Source: JACCXG01 sp963834305 (GTDB lineage: Bacteria > Acidobacteriota > Vicinamibacteria > Vicinamibacterales > 2-12-FULL-66-21). From it: a stretch of 64,000 nucleotides of DNA. The notes under the pieces are model-generated. The model was not told where the DNA came from. It made no database searches and was given only the letters and a program-made list of their open reading frames with translations. Shown here piece after piece: positions 46,852-58,620 of this stretch. Positions within the stretch are counted from its first letter, which is position 1. Each line of letters begins with the position of its first letter. The stretch is taken from the NCBI GenBank assembly GCA_963834305.1, contig CAWIAX010000002.1, positions 1,922,001 to 1,986,000 on the forward strand. The letters are read 5' to 3'. The position numbers and the translations under genes are program-made.

Positions 46852-46894
46852 GGCTTAACCCTCCCAGCGTCTGGACCACTCTGCAAGACCGCGA

Positions 46895-46924
46895 ATTATA
46901 GTCAGACGCAAAATCGAGTGTCAA
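46895..46924 (-). promoter_or_regulatory. Near-consensus sigma70 promoter of the tonB operon
   Basis: On the minus strand a perfect TTGACA (46924-46919) and a perfect TATAAT (46900-46895) are separated by 18 bases, 44 bases before the tonB start. No Fur-like palindrome is evident over it. Confidence 0.75.
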
Positions 46925-47009
46925 CGAACGTTCCATGCCCCTATAGACACCGGAACTCCACAATCGGCCCACCCGGTCACCCATTTTCATCAGTCCGCTC
47001 CCCGGCAGA

Positions 47010-49487
<2,478 letters not shown>

Positions 49488-49568
49488 GAGTCTCCTCGAA
49501 AACCGTCGCACAAAATCGACGGATGGTAGCACAGCGAGGCAAGAACCTCGCCCGGCGCGCCGGGCCGG

Positions 49569-50234
49569 TCAGACGCGGAAATCCGCCACGCGATCGGTCC
49601 CGTGGCGGGCGCGCACACGGCTCGACAGCGCCACGCCGCCGGTCAGGAAGATGCGGATGGCCTGTTCCACGGTGATGTCGGGATACGCGACTTTTTCCCG
49701 CGGGCAGATGAGGACGTCCCCCAGGTAGAGGTGATTGGTGGGGACGTAGACCGCCAGCAGCGGCTCGGGGCCGGCGCCGCGGTCGACGGTGAACTCCTTC
49801 GTCAGGAACCCGAGCAGGAAGCCGCGCGCGCTGTCCTCGATCAGCACGACGCGCTTGAACCCGTACTCGTTGTCCGGCGAGAAGGCGACAACAAGCTGCT
49901 TTACCGGCGAATAGATGGTGCGGAAGACCGGCACGCGGAGCAGGTAGCCCTCGGTGCGCTGGAGCACCCGCTTGCCGAGGACGTTGGTCGCGAGCGCGCC
50001 GACCAGCAGCACCAGCAGCGCGGTCGTCAGGATGCCGAGACCCGGGATGTGCAGCGGCGTGGCGCCGTCAGCGCTGAGCCGCAGCAGCCAGGCGTCGTAG
50101 AGCGGGCCGACGAACCCGTCGATCAGCGTGAAGATCCAGACGAAGGCGAAGACGCTGATCACCAGCGGGACGGTGACGAAGAATCCCGTGATGAAGCTGC
50201 GCCGGACCCACTGGATCAGTGACGCCACAGCCAC
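49569..50234 (-). CDS. DUF502 family membrane protein
   Basis: A 221-residue protein with two N-terminal transmembrane helices (residues 15-40 and 65-90). Conserved DUF502 blocks follow: VPVFRTIYSPVKQLV, the GFLLGFLTKEF strand and VYVPTNHLYLGDVLICPRE. The function of the family is unknown; members sit in the inner membrane. It overlaps the end of uppP by 19 bases on the same strand, which suggests a link to envelope assembly. Confidence 0.88.
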   Translation of the reverse strand: MAVASLIQWVRRSFITGFFVTVPLVISVFAFVWIFTLIDGFVGPLYDAWLLRLSADGATPLHIPGLGILTTALLVLLVGALATNVLGKRVLQRTEGYLLRVPVFRTIYSPVKQLVVAFSPDNEYGFKRVVLIEDSARGFLLGFLTKEFTVDRGAGPEPLLAVYVPTNHLYLGDVLICPREKVAYPDITVEQAIRIFLTGGVALSSRVRARHGTDRVADFRV

Positions 50235-51028
50235 ACCACCGTCGCCGCCGCCAGCGCGAAGCGGTAGACCGCGAACGCGTCCAGCCGGTGCACGGCCAGG
50301 AACCGGAGGAAGTACTTGATGGTCAGGTAGCCGACAATCGCCGATACCAGGATGCCGGTGGCAAAGATCGCGACGAGGTCCGCGGTGATCGGCATGCCGG
50401 CCACCTCGAGGGCTTCCTTGCCGGCGGCCGCCAGGGTCGCCGGAATCGCCAGCAGGAAAGTGAACCGCGCCGCGGCGTCGCGGCGGACCCCGAGGAACAT
50501 GCCCATGGCAATCGTCGACCCCGACCGCGACATGCCCGGCACCAGCGCCGCGGCCTGGGCGCAGCCGATCAGGATCGCATCCCCCCAGCCGAGCCGGTGC
50601 TCGGTGCGGGTCCGTTCTCCGAGCCGCTCGGCGATCACCATCGCCAGGGCCCCCACCGCCAGCGCCCCGGCGGCCACGGCCGGCTGGCGCAGGCGCGTCG
50701 CGATGCTGTCGGTCATCAGCAGGCCGACGACAATGATCGGCAGGGTCCCGACGACGATGCGCTGGGCGAGGCGGCCGGCGTCGCCGGGCGCCGGCGTCAG
50801 CGCCGCCGGCAGCGCCTGAATCATCGCCAGGACATCGACGCGGAAGAACGCCAGGATGGCCGCCAGCGTCCCGAGATGGAGTGCCACGTCGAACGCCAGC
50901 CCGAGCTCGGGCGGCGTTTCCCAGCCGAAAAACGTCCGCGCGAGGATCAGATGGGCCGAGCTCGAGACCGGGAGGAACTCCGTGATCCCCTGGATGATCC
51001 CGAGCAGGACGGCGGCAGGCAGATTCAC
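50216..51028 (-). CDS. uppP: Undecaprenyl-diphosphatase
   Basis: A 270-residue polytopic membrane enzyme with both BacA/UppP signatures: GIIQGITEFLPVSSSAHLI at residues 10-28 with catalytic Glu, and ALVPGMSRSGSTIAMG near residue 159. It recycles the lipid carrier undecaprenyl diphosphate used for peptidoglycan and O-antigen. It lies downstream of secF (13-base gap) and overlaps the DUF502 gene. ddl, another cell-wall gene, is 4 kb away. Confidence 0.94.
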   Translation of the reverse strand: MNLPAAVLLGIIQGITEFLPVSSSAHLILARTFFGWETPPELGLAFDVALHLGTLAAILAFFRVDVLAMIQALPAALTPAPGDAGRLAQRIVVGTLPIIVVGLLMTDSIATRLRQPAVAAGALAVGALAMVIAERLGERTRTEHRLGWGDAILIGCAQAAALVPGMSRSGSTIAMGMFLGVRRDAAARFTFLLAIPATLAAAGKEALEVAGMPITADLVAIFATGILVSAIVGYLTIKYFLRFLAVHRLDAFAVYRFALAAATVVWLWRH

Positions 51029-51041
51029 CGGAAACCGGCGG

Positions 51042-52019
51042 TCAGGACGCGCGCCGGCGGCCCGGCTTGCGCGCGGCCGCCGCCGCGTCCGGCACCGCGA
51101 CCTGCCCCTTCAGCGGCTTCCGGCCCTGCATCATGATGGCGATCGACGAGGCGATGAACACCGTCGAATACGTGCCGCTGATGATCCCGACGAGCATGGT
51201 GAAGGCAAAGCCCTCGAGCACCTCGCCGCCGAAGAGATACAGCGCGATGACGCTGAGCAGCGTCGTCCCCGCGGTGATGACGGTGCGGGCCAGCGTCTGG
51301 TTCACCGCGACGTTGACGATGTTCGTCAGGTTGTCGCGGCGCATGCTGCGCAGGTTCTCGCGCACCCGGTCGAAGACCACGATGGTGTCGTTGACCGAGT
51401 AGCCGGTGATGGTCAGGAGGCCGGCAATGACGTTGAGCGTGATGTCGTAGCGGAAGAACGCGAGGAACGCCAGGCAGACCAGCAGGTCGTGGATGGTCGC
51501 CGCAATCGCGCCGACCGCGAAGCTCAGCTGGAACCGCAGCGCGATGTAGATCAGGATGCCGGCCAGCGCCAGCGTCGTCGCCAGGATGCCCCGCCGGCGC
51601 AGCTGCTCGCCCACCACCGGCCCGACAATCTCGGTGCCCTCGACCCTGAAGCTGCCGATGTTGCTCCCCTTCAGCGCGGCCACGACAGCGTCCGCCTCGC
51701 GGCTCAGGTCACCCCCCGTTTCCTCGCCGGTGCGGCGGACGCGGATCAGCACCGAATTGTGGTCGGACTGGCCGTACTCCTGCACGATCGCATCGCCGCC
51801 GCCGGGCATCGAGCTGGTCACCGCGGACCGCACGGTCTGGATCGGCGTCTTCTGGTCGAAGCGCACGATGACGACCGTGCCCCCCTCGAAGTCGACCCCC
51901 TTCTGCAGGCCGCGGGTCATGATGATGCCGAGACCGGCAAGGACAACGACCAGCGACAGCGCCATCGCATGCCATCGCCAGCGGACGAAATCGTAGTGCG
52001 GGTTGGTGAAGATCTTCAT
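51042..52019 (-). CDS. secF: Protein translocase subunit SecF
   Basis: A 325-residue RND-fold membrane protein with six transmembrane helices. The P1 head begins at GVDFEGGTVVIVRF near residue 35, and the conserved TM4 block is TGYSVNDTIVVFDRVRENL near residue 205. SecF pairs with SecD to pull exported proteins through SecYEG using the proton gradient. It starts eight bases after secD ends and has a basic C-terminal tail. Confidence 0.95.
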   Translation of the reverse strand: MKIFTNPHYDFVRWRWHAMALSLVVVLAGLGIIMTRGLQKGVDFEGGTVVIVRFDQKTPIQTVRSAVTSSMPGGGDAIVQEYGQSDHNSVLIRVRRTGEETGGDLSREADAVVAALKGSNIGSFRVEGTEIVGPVVGEQLRRRGILATTLALAGILIYIALRFQLSFAVGAIAATIHDLLVCLAFLAFFRYDITLNVIAGLLTITGYSVNDTIVVFDRVRENLRSMRRDNLTNIVNVAVNQTLARTVITAGTTLLSVIALYLFGGEVLEGFAFTMLVGIISGTYSTVFIASSIAIMMQGRKPLKGQVAVPDAAAAARKPGRRRAS

Positions 52020-52026
52020 GATGCGG

Positions 52027-53631
52027 CTAGATGCTCAGGGTCGCCTGCGTGGCGGGCTGCCGCTGCAGCGCCGCCTCGAACAGGGTTCTCGACACGAAAA
52101 TGGACGTGAACAGGTTGGTCAGCAGCCCGACGAACAGCGTCGTCGCGAAGCCGCGGATCGGGCCGGTGCCGAACTGGAAGAGGAACGCGGCGGCAATCAG
52201 CGAGGTGACGTGGGTGTCGAACAGCGTCAGGAAGACCCGGCTGAAGCTCTCCTTCACCGCCGCGCGCGCGCCGCGCTGCGCCGCCATCTCTTCCTTGATG
52301 CGCTCGAAGATCAGGACGTTGGAGTCCACGCCCATGCCCATGGTGAGGATGAAGCCGGCGATGCCCGGCAGCGTCATGACCGCCTCGAAGTAGGCCATCA
52401 TGCCGATCAGGATCACCAGGTTGCAGATCATCGCGACCACGGCGTTGATGCCGGAGAACTTGTAGTAGACCAGCATGAAGATGATGACCACGACGAGGCC
52501 GGCCAGCGAGGCGGTCACGCCGGCGCGAATCGAGTCGGCGCCGAGCGTCGGGCCGATCACCCGCTCCTCGAGGTAGCTCATCGACGCCGGCAGCGCCCCG
52601 GAGTTCAGCGTCAGCACGTGGTCGACCACTTCCTGCCGGGTGAAGCTGCCCGAGATCCGCCCCTCGTCGTTGATCCGCCCCTCGATCCGCGGCGCGGTCT
52701 GGACGCGGTTGTCGAGGATGACGGCGAGGAACCGGCCGATGTTCTCGCCGGTCAGCTTGCCGAACTTGACCGCCCCCTCGCGCGTCAGCGAGAAGCCGAC
52801 CGCCGGCCGGCCGTTTTCGTCGAGGGTGTCCCGCGCGTTGCGCAGGTCCTGGCCGGTGATCGGGGCGATCTTCTTCACCAGATAGAAGGAGGTGCCGGCC
52901 TCGGCGCTGCCCGCCGCGCCCGAGAGCACCTCCATGTCCTCCGGCGCCTTGCCGCCGTAGGCCTGGAGCAGCGCTTCCTGCGACGGCGACGGGCCGGCCT
53001 CGACCAGCTTCAGCTGCAGCTGCGCGGTGGACCGGATGATCTCCTTGGCGCGGGCAACGTCGGTCACGCCGGGCAGCTGGACGAGCAGCTGGTCGCCGGT
53101 GTCGCCGTAGCGCGAGATGTTGGGCTCGGTGACGCCGAGCTCGTTGACCCGGCGATCGATCGTTTCCTGGGCCTGGGTCACCGCCTGCTCGCGCATCTGG
53201 TTCGCGATGTTGGGCCGCATCGTGAACTCGTAGGCGCCGCCCGCCCCGGGATTCCGGTCGTAGCTCGCGCTCGTCACGTCGTCGGCGGCGCGGCGGAACT
53301 CGGCGTCGCGGTCAGCGGGGACCCCTTCCACGCGGAACGAGGTCGGGGAGGTGACGTTGACCGACCCGACCGCGACGCCGGCAACCCGCGCCGTTTCCCG
53401 CAGCTGCTCGGCGGTCGTGCCGGTCGAGGTCCGGAGCGCCTCGTCGGTCTGGACGCGGAGCACCAGGTGCACGCCGCCGCGCAGGTCGAGCCCCAGCTTG
53501 AGCTGCTTGGACTTGAGCCAGGCGGGCGCCGGCAGGCCGTAGCGGGCGGAAAGGATGGGGTAGACCCCGAGGGCGAAGAACACGACGAACACGCCCAGGA
53601 TCGTGAGAACTTTCCAGCGAATACTCTTCAT
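52027..53631 (-). CDS. secD: Protein translocase subunit SecD
   Basis: A 534-residue SecD with one N-terminal helix, a large periplasmic P1 domain beginning LGLDLRGGVHLVLRV near residue 46, and a C-terminal membrane half. VITGQDL-type and IGRFLAVILDNRVQTAPRI blocks are present, and the TM4 signature is GMGVDSNVLIFERIKEE near residue 430. With SecF it completes protein export. It lies in the conserved order tgt-yajC-secD-secF. Confidence 0.95.
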   Translation of the reverse strand: MKSIRWKVLTILGVFVVFFALGVYPILSARYGLPAPAWLKSKQLKLGLDLRGGVHLVLRVQTDEALRTSTGTTAEQLRETARVAGVAVGSVNVTSPTSFRVEGVPADRDAEFRRAADDVTSASYDRNPGAGGAYEFTMRPNIANQMREQAVTQAQETIDRRVNELGVTEPNISRYGDTGDQLLVQLPGVTDVARAKEIIRSTAQLQLKLVEAGPSPSQEALLQAYGGKAPEDMEVLSGAAGSAEAGTSFYLVKKIAPITGQDLRNARDTLDENGRPAVGFSLTREGAVKFGKLTGENIGRFLAVILDNRVQTAPRIEGRINDEGRISGSFTRQEVVDHVLTLNSGALPASMSYLEERVIGPTLGADSIRAGVTASLAGLVVVIIFMLVYYKFSGINAVVAMICNLVILIGMMAYFEAVMTLPGIAGFILTMGMGVDSNVLIFERIKEEMAAQRGARAAVKESFSRVFLTLFDTHVTSLIAAAFLFQFGTGPIRGFATTLFVGLLTNLFTSIFVSRTLFEAALQRQPATQATLSI

Positions 53632-53639
53632 GATGCTGT

Positions 53640-53981
53640 TTAGAGGTTACCGCCCTCGGTGACGACGGGCTCCTGACCTTGATAGCCGGCCACGGCGGCG
53701 CGCGCGGCCTCGATGCGGATCTTGTCGGCGATCTGCAGCTGGACGGTCTTGTCGGTCACCCGGGTGATGACCGCGTAGATCCCGCTCGTCATGATGACCT
53801 TGTCGCCCACCTTGAGAGCGTCCTGGAACTCCTGGATCTTCTTCTGCCGGCGTTTCATCGGCATCAGGATCAGGAAGTAGAAGATCGCCAGGATGGCGGC
53901 GAAGGGCAGGAATTGAATCAGCCCGCCGGGATGGACGCCGCCGGACGCCGCGAACACGAGTGAATCGAACGCCTGGTGCAT
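53640..53981 (-). CDS. yajC: Preprotein translocase subunit YajC
   Basis: A 113-residue protein with one membrane helix (LPFAAILAIFYFLILMPMKRR near residues 24-44) ending in the basic RRQKK stop. A small soluble domain follows: FQDALKVGDKVIMTSGIYAV near residues 52-71. YajC accompanies SecDF and the insertase YidC. The ATG at 53981 is chosen because it gives the short periplasmic N-terminus usual in YajC. It sits between tgt and secD. Confidence 0.93.
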   Translation of the reverse strand: MHQAFDSLVFAASGGVHPGGLIQFLPFAAILAIFYFLILMPMKRRQKKIQEFQDALKVGDKVIMTSGIYAVITRVTDKTVQLQIADKIRIEAARAAVAGYQGQEPVVTEGGNL

Positions 53982-53985
53982 GTGA

Positions 53986-55170
53986 TTACTGTCGGGGTCG
54001 GCGGGAGAAGGTTTGATGGAACTCCGCCCTGAGCCGTTCAAACGAGCCGAACACGATAGCCTCCCTAATCCGGCGCATGGTGTCAAGGTAAAAGTGCAGG
54101 TTATGCAGTGAGTTAAGGGTCGCCGCGGTCATCTCGCCGCTCATATAGAGGTGGCGCAGATAGGCTCGCGAAAAATGCCGGCAGGTGTAGCAGCCGCAGT
54201 CCGGATCGGGAGGCGCCTGGTCCTCGGCGAACCGGGCGTTCTTGATGCTCAGCGGGCCCCGGCTGGTCAGGAACTGGCCGTTCCGCGCGTTGCGGGTCGG
54301 CAGGACGCAGTCGAACAGGTCGATGCCGCGGGCCACGCACTCGAAGAGGTCGTCGGGCATGCCCGTGCCCATCAGGTAGCGTGGGCGCTCCCCGGGCAGG
54401 AGCGGAGCGGTATGCGCCACCACGTCGTACATCACCTCGGGGGCTTCGCCGACGCTGAGCCCGCCGATGGCGTAGGCCTCGAAGCCCATCTCGACCGTCG
54501 CCTGCACGCTCTCGGTCCGCAGCGCCGGGAAGGTGGCGCCCTGGATGATGCCGAACTGCGCCTGGTGCCCGTTGGTCACGACGACGCCGGCGGGCCCCTC
54601 GCCGAGCTGCAGGAAGCGGGTGCGGGCGCGGCGTGCCCAGCGCACCGAGCGCTCCATCGCCGCGCGCGCCACCTCGATCGTGGCGGGCGTGGCGATGCAC
54701 TCGTCGAGCACCATGGCGATGTCGGACCCGAGCTGCGCCTGGATGTCGGCCGCCCCTTCGGGCGTCAGCAGGTGCAGGGCGCCGTCGAGATGCGATCGGA
54801 ACGCCGCCCCGTCCTCGGTGATGCGCCGGATGCCGGACAGGCTGAAGATCTGGTAGCCGCCGCTGTCGGTGAGGATCGGCCGGTCCCAGCCGATGAAGCG
54901 GTGGAGGCCGCCGGCGCGCGCAATCAGCCCGGCGCCGGGCCGCAGGAACAGGTGATAGGTGTTGCCGAGGATGATCTCCGCGCCGATGTCCTCGAGGTCG
55001 CGGTGGGTGAGCGCCTTGACCGCGCCGCGCGTGCCGACCGGCATGAACGCCGGCGTCTGCACCACGCCGTGCGGCGTCCGCATCTCGCCGCGGCGCGCGG
55101 CGCCGTCGCGGTGGGTCACGGTGAAACCGAACCTGGCCTCGCCCGCGGGCGGGCGGCCGGCGTCCGGCAT
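53986..55170 (-). CDS. tgt: Queuine tRNA-ribosyltransferase (tRNA-guanine transglycosylase)
   Basis: A 394-residue TIM-barrel enzyme. The active-site aspartates are in ILTDSGGYQIFSL near residue 97 and DLFDCVLPTRNARNG near residue 272. The zinc site is CGCYTCRHFSRAYLRHL near residue 310. It exchanges guanine-34 for preQ1 in the GUN-anticodon tRNAs. The ATG at 55170 gives a nine-residue leader before the core; longer GTG-started forms lack family similarity. The stop lies four bases before the yajC start. Confidence 0.95.
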   Translation of the reverse strand: MPDAGRPPAGEARFGFTVTHRDGAARRGEMRTPHGVVQTPAFMPVGTRGAVKALTHRDLEDIGAEIILGNTYHLFLRPGAGLIARAGGLHRFIGWDRPILTDSGGYQIFSLSGIRRITEDGAAFRSHLDGALHLLTPEGAADIQAQLGSDIAMVLDECIATPATIEVARAAMERSVRWARRARTRFLQLGEGPAGVVVTNGHQAQFGIIQGATFPALRTESVQATVEMGFEAYAIGGLSVGEAPEVMYDVVAHTAPLLPGERPRYLMGTGMPDDLFECVARGIDLFDCVLPTRNARNGQFLTSRGPLSIKNARFAEDQAPPDPDCGCYTCRHFSRAYLRHLYMSGEMTAATLNSLHNLHFYLDTMRRIREAIVFGSFERLRAEFHQTFSRRPRQ

Positions 55171-55278
55171 GTTGACGATCGAACTCACGCTGCTATTGTC
55201 CGGCGGGGGGCGGCCAACCGCCAACTGTGCCCCCGACCCCTTCTATCACCGGGCCCTCGGCTCCTGTATTCTTGGCGG

Positions 55279-56439
55279 GTGAAACGACTGCGGGTGGGGG
55301 TCCTCTACGGCGGGCGGTCCGGGGAACACGAAGTCTCGCTGGCATCGGCCGCGGCGGTGTTCGCGCACCTCGACAAGACGCGGTACGAGCCGGTGCCGAT
55401 CCGGATCGAGAAGGATGGCCGCTGGTGCCTCGCCGATCGGCCGCCCACGGCGATGTCGGCGGCGGAGGTCATCGAGCAGGCGCGGCTCGACGCCGCCCGG
55501 CCGCTGCGCAGCGGCCGTGAAGTCCACATGATCGCCCGGCCCGGCGAGGAGACCGTGCTGTCGATCGATCGGAGCGCGCGCCGCGGCGACGATCGCGAGC
55601 GCGCCACGGTCACCGGCCTCAACCTCGACGTGATCTTCCCCGTGCTCCACGGCCCCTACGGCGAGGACGGCACTATCCAGGGCCTGCTCGAGCTCGCCAA
55701 CGTTCCCTACGTCGGCGCCGGCGTCCTCGCCTCGGCGGTCGGCATGGACAAGGCCACGATGAAGCTGGTGTTCGCCGCCCGCGGCCTCCCGGTCTGCGGC
55801 TACCGGGTCGTTCTCCGCTACGAGTGGGAAGCCGACCGCGACGGCACGCTGGACGCGCTCGAAGCGGCGCTCGGCTACCCGGTGTTCGTGAAGCCGGCGA
55901 ACCTCGGCTCGAGCGTCGGGATCTCGAAAGCCAAGGGGCGCGCCGGGCTCGCCGCGGCGCTCGATCTCGCCGGCGCCTTCGACCGCAAGATTGTCGTCGA
56001 AGCGGCGGTGCCCGAGGCGCGCGAGCTCGAGTGCGCCGTGCTCGGCAACGACCACCCCGATGCCTCGGTGGCCGGCGAGGTGGTGCCGGCCGGCGAGTTC
56101 TACGACTACGAGGCCAAGTACATCGACGATCGCTCGCAGGTCCTCATCCCCGCCAGCATCGACGCCGCGGTGGCGGCCGACGTCCGGCGGTTGTCGGTTG
56201 CCGCCTTCAGGGCGATCGACGGCGCCGGGATGGCGCGGGTGGACTTCCTGCTCTCCCGGACAACGGGAGAGCTCTTCGTCAACGAAGTCAACACCATCCC
56301 CGGCTTCACCACCATCAGCATGTACTCCAAGCTGTGGGCGGCGAGCGGCGTCGACTATCCCACCCTGCTCGACCGGCTGATCGGGCTGGCGCTCGAGCGG
56401 CATGCCGAGAAGCAGCAGCTGCGCACCAGCCTGACATGA
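55279..56439 (+). CDS. ddl: D-alanine--D-alanine ligase
   Basis: A 386-residue ATP-grasp ligase from a GTG start. VGVLYGGRSGEHEVSLAS at residues 6-23, FPVLHGPYGEDGTIQGLLEL near residues 122-141, the ATP-binding PVFVKPANLGSSVGISKAK near residue 205 and the metal-binding FVNEVNTIPGFT near residue 332 are all intact. The YGEDG serine-loop Tyr form points to the normal D-Ala-D-Ala product rather than D-Ala-D-Lac, by comparison with known ligases. It makes the peptidoglycan dipeptide. The following TPR gene overlaps its stop by ATGA. Confidence 0.94.
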   Translation: MKRLRVGVLYGGRSGEHEVSLASAAAVFAHLDKTRYEPVPIRIEKDGRWCLADRPPTAMSAAEVIEQARLDAARPLRSGREVHMIARPGEETVLSIDRSARRGDDRERATVTGLNLDVIFPVLHGPYGEDGTIQGLLELANVPYVGAGVLASAVGMDKATMKLVFAARGLPVCGYRVVLRYEWEADRDGTLDALEAALGYPVFVKPANLGSSVGISKAKGRAGLAAALDLAGAFDRKIVVEAAVPEARELECAVLGNDHPDASVAGEVVPAGEFYDYEAKYIDDRSQVLIPASIDAAVAADVRRLSVAAFRAIDGAGMARVDFLLSRTTGELFVNEVNTIPGFTTISMYSKLWAASGVDYPTLLDRLIGLALERHAEKQQLRTSLT

Positions 56440-58019
56440 GCGGACCGCGCCGGGTGCCCGCGCTCGTCACCTGGAGCGCGCTGGGCTGGCTCGCCGCCAC
56501 CGCCGTTTTCGTCGCGCAGGAACCAGGGGGCCGGGGCGCCGCGCCCCTGCCGGCACGCTACCAGCTCCGCGGCGAGGCGGCGCTCGTCCGCGCCTACGAC
56601 TACATTCTCGAGGCGCGCTTCGACCAGGTCGAGTCGGAGCTGCGCCGCGCCTGCGGCCCGGCGCCCGCCGAGGCCTGCAACGTCCTCGACGCGACGGCGT
56701 TGTGGTGGCGGATCCAGCTCGATCCGGAGAGCCACGCGCTCGACGCGGCCTTCACCGCATCGGTCGAACGCGCCATCCGCACCGCCGAGGACTGGACGGC
56801 GCGCGCCCCCGAAGACGCCGAAGCCTGGTTCTATCTCGGCGGCGCCTACGGCGCCCGGGTCCAGTGGCGGGTCCTGCGCGGGGAGAAGCTGGCGGCGGCC
56901 CGTGACGGCAAGCGGATCAAGGAGGCGCTCGAGCGCGCCATCGCGCTCGAGCCCGGGCTGGACGATGCCTATTTCGGCCTCGGCATGTACAAGTACTACG
57001 CCGACGTCGCGCCGGCGGCGGCGCGGTTCCTCCGCTTCCTGCTGCTGCTCCCCGGCGGCGATCGCGACGAGGGGCTGCGCGAGATGCTGCGGGCGCGGCG
57101 CCGCGGGCGGCTGCTCCAGGGGGAGGCGGACTACCAGCTGCACATCATCTATCTCTGGTACGAGCGCCGGACCGACCGCGCGCTCGAGCTGCTGCACGGC
57201 CTGCACGCCCGCTACCCCGGCAACCCGCTCTACCTGTCGCAGGTCGCCCAGATCGAGGAGGCCTACGAGCACGACGTGACCGCGAGCCTGGAGACCTGGC
57301 GCACGCTGCTGGCCAACGCGCGCGAGCAGCGGGTGAACGGCGCCGCGGCCGCCGAGGTCCAGGCCCGCCTCGGCGCGGCGCAGATGCTCGAGTCGCTCTA
57401 CCTCACCGACCACGCCATCGAGCACCTGCGCGCGGTGATCGCCCTCAAGCCGCGCCAGCCGTATTCGTCGCTCGCCCTCGCCCACCTGCGGCTCGGCGAC
57501 GCGCACGACCGGCTCGGCGCGCGCCCGGCGGCGGTCGCCGCCTACCGCGCGGCGCTCACCCACGTGCCGCCGCGCGATCCCTACGACATCGCCGACCAGG
57601 CGCGGACGCGGCAGCGGCGGGCGCCGGACCCGCGGCGCGCCGAGGCCTACCGGCTGTCGCTCGACGGCTGGCGGCGGCTCGAGCGCAACGACCTGCCGGG
57701 CGCCACCGCGGCGCTCGAGCGCGCCATCGCGCTCGACCCCGACGACCCGGTCGCCCGCTATCGCTTCGGCCGCGTCCTGCAGGCGCGCCGCGACGACGCG
57801 GCGGCGCTGGCGCAGTTCGCCGTCACCATCCGCGAAGGGCGCGCGTGCCCGGCGCCGGTGCTCGGCGACGCGCACCTCGAGGCGGCGCGGCTGCACGAGC
57901 GGCTCGGCCACGCCGACGAGGCGGTGTCCGGCTATCGCATCGCGGCGACGCTGTTCGGCGCCGCGGCGGAGACGCGCCAGGCCGCCACCCGCGCGCTGGC
58001 CCGCCTCGCCGCCCGCTGA
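56436..58019 (+). CDS. Exported TPR-repeat protein
   Basis: A 527-residue protein with an N-terminal hydrophobic export segment (residues 8-28). Weak and strong tetratricopeptide repeats follow: AEAWFYLGGAYGARVQWRVL, GLDDAYFGLGMYKYYADVAP, HLRLGDAHDRLGARPAAVAA and ARYRFGRVLQARRDDAAALA. No catalytic motif is visible. Translation is coupled to ddl, so a periplasmic scaffold role in envelope biogenesis is possible but unproven. Confidence 0.8.
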   Translation: MSGPRRVPALVTWSALGWLAATAVFVAQEPGGRGAAPLPARYQLRGEAALVRAYDYILEARFDQVESELRRACGPAPAEACNVLDATALWWRIQLDPESHALDAAFTASVERAIRTAEDWTARAPEDAEAWFYLGGAYGARVQWRVLRGEKLAAARDGKRIKEALERAIALEPGLDDAYFGLGMYKYYADVAPAAARFLRFLLLLPGGDRDEGLREMLRARRRGRLLQGEADYQLHIIYLWYERRTDRALELLHGLHARYPGNPLYLSQVAQIEEAYEHDVTASLETWRTLLANAREQRVNGAAAAEVQARLGAAQMLESLYLTDHAIEHLRAVIALKPRQPYSSLALAHLRLGDAHDRLGARPAAVAAYRAALTHVPPRDPYDIADQARTRQRRAPDPRRAEAYRLSLDGWRRLERNDLPGATAALERAIALDPDDPVARYRFGRVLQARRDDAAALAQFAVTIREGRACPAPVLGDAHLEAARLHERLGHADEAVSGYRIAATLFGAAAETRQAATRALARLAAR

Positions 58020-58161
58020 CGGCGGCTGCGGACGCCCGGTCTCACCCGATTCTCATCGGCTTGACAACACCTGGGGTTTCGAGCATGCCCCCTACAGGCT
58101 CGGCCCTCGTCGGCCGACAACATCTGCATGCGGGTTTTTGACAAGACGATGCAGTTTGTGC

Positions 58162-58191
58162 TTGACACTTCGATCTTCTCACCCGTAATCT
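58162..58191 (+). promoter_or_regulatory. Strong promoter upstream of the first tiny lysine-rich gene
   Basis: A consensus TTGACA at 58162-58167 and TAATCT at 58186-58191 with an 18-base spacer. The predicted start near 58198 gives an 86-base leader ending in an AAGGAGGA ribosome site at 58273-58280. Confidence 0.65.
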
Positions 58192-58283
58192 ACATCTCGT
58201 ATGAGGGTGGACCGCTCAGCCCACCTGTTGTGACCGTGCTGAATCGGTAAAACAGCTGAGCTGCCACGTTCCAAGGAGGAATA

Positions 58284-58346
58284 ATGGCGAAGAAAACCGC
58301 AAAGGGCGGCGCGAAGAAGACGGCTAAGGGCGGAAAGAAGCGCTAG
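58284..58346 (+). CDS. Tiny lysine-rich basic protein A (20 residues)
   Basis: An ATG four bases after a perfect AAGGAGGA opens a 20-residue frame, beginning MAKKTAKGGAKKT and ending GGKKR. Eight Lys and one Arg make it 45% basic; the remainder is Ala, Gly and Thr, with no acidic or aromatic residue. A consensus promoter lies upstream and a terminator starts 17 bases after the stop. A near-identical short gene follows 195 bases later. The composition is that of histone-H1-like or AlgP-type tails, so nucleic-acid binding is plausible. Function unknown; expression rests on the signals alone. Confidence 0.7.
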   Translation: MAKKTAKGGAKKTAKGGKKR

Positions 58347-58362
58347 ACGGCCGCCTGAGTGC

Positions 58363-58399
58363 GGGGGTGTCGCCTGGAAACATGGCACCCCCTCTTTTC
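58363..58399 (+). terminator. Rho-independent terminator after tiny gene A
   Basis: A seven-base stem GGGGGTG with CACCCCC, extendable by weaker pairs, followed by TCTTTTCT. It isolates the first tiny gene as a transcript of about 200 bases. Confidence 0.7.
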
Positions 58400-58540
58400 T
58401 AGATGTGGATCTCCCGCACACCCGGGAGTTACCCCAAGAGGCGATGGGCGTCGACAACGCAGGCTGTGTGCCGGTGGCACCGGCGCTGCGACGCGACGAG
58501 TGCCCACGCGTAGAACCCACGAGCGAAAGGGGGGATTAGC

Positions 58541-58600
58541 ATGGCCAAGAAAACAGCTGCCAAGGGCGGGGCGAAGAAAAAGGGCGCCAAGAAGCGGTAA
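58541..58600 (+). CDS. Tiny lysine-rich basic protein B (19 residues), paralogue of A
   Basis: A 19-residue frame beginning MAKKTAAKGGAKKK and ending GAKKR: eight Lys and one Arg, no acidic residue. It aligns with protein A over its whole length with small indels, while the flanking DNA differs. That pattern argues that the peptide, not the DNA, is conserved. The ribosome site is a purine run (AAAGGGGGGA) about seven bases upstream. No separate promoter is evident in 58400-58540, so it may depend on read-through or on a promoter not recognised. A strong terminator follows. Confidence 0.7.
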   Translation: MAKKTAAKGGAKKKGAKKR

Positions 58601-58620
58601 GCCGCTTTCTACCCGCTGAA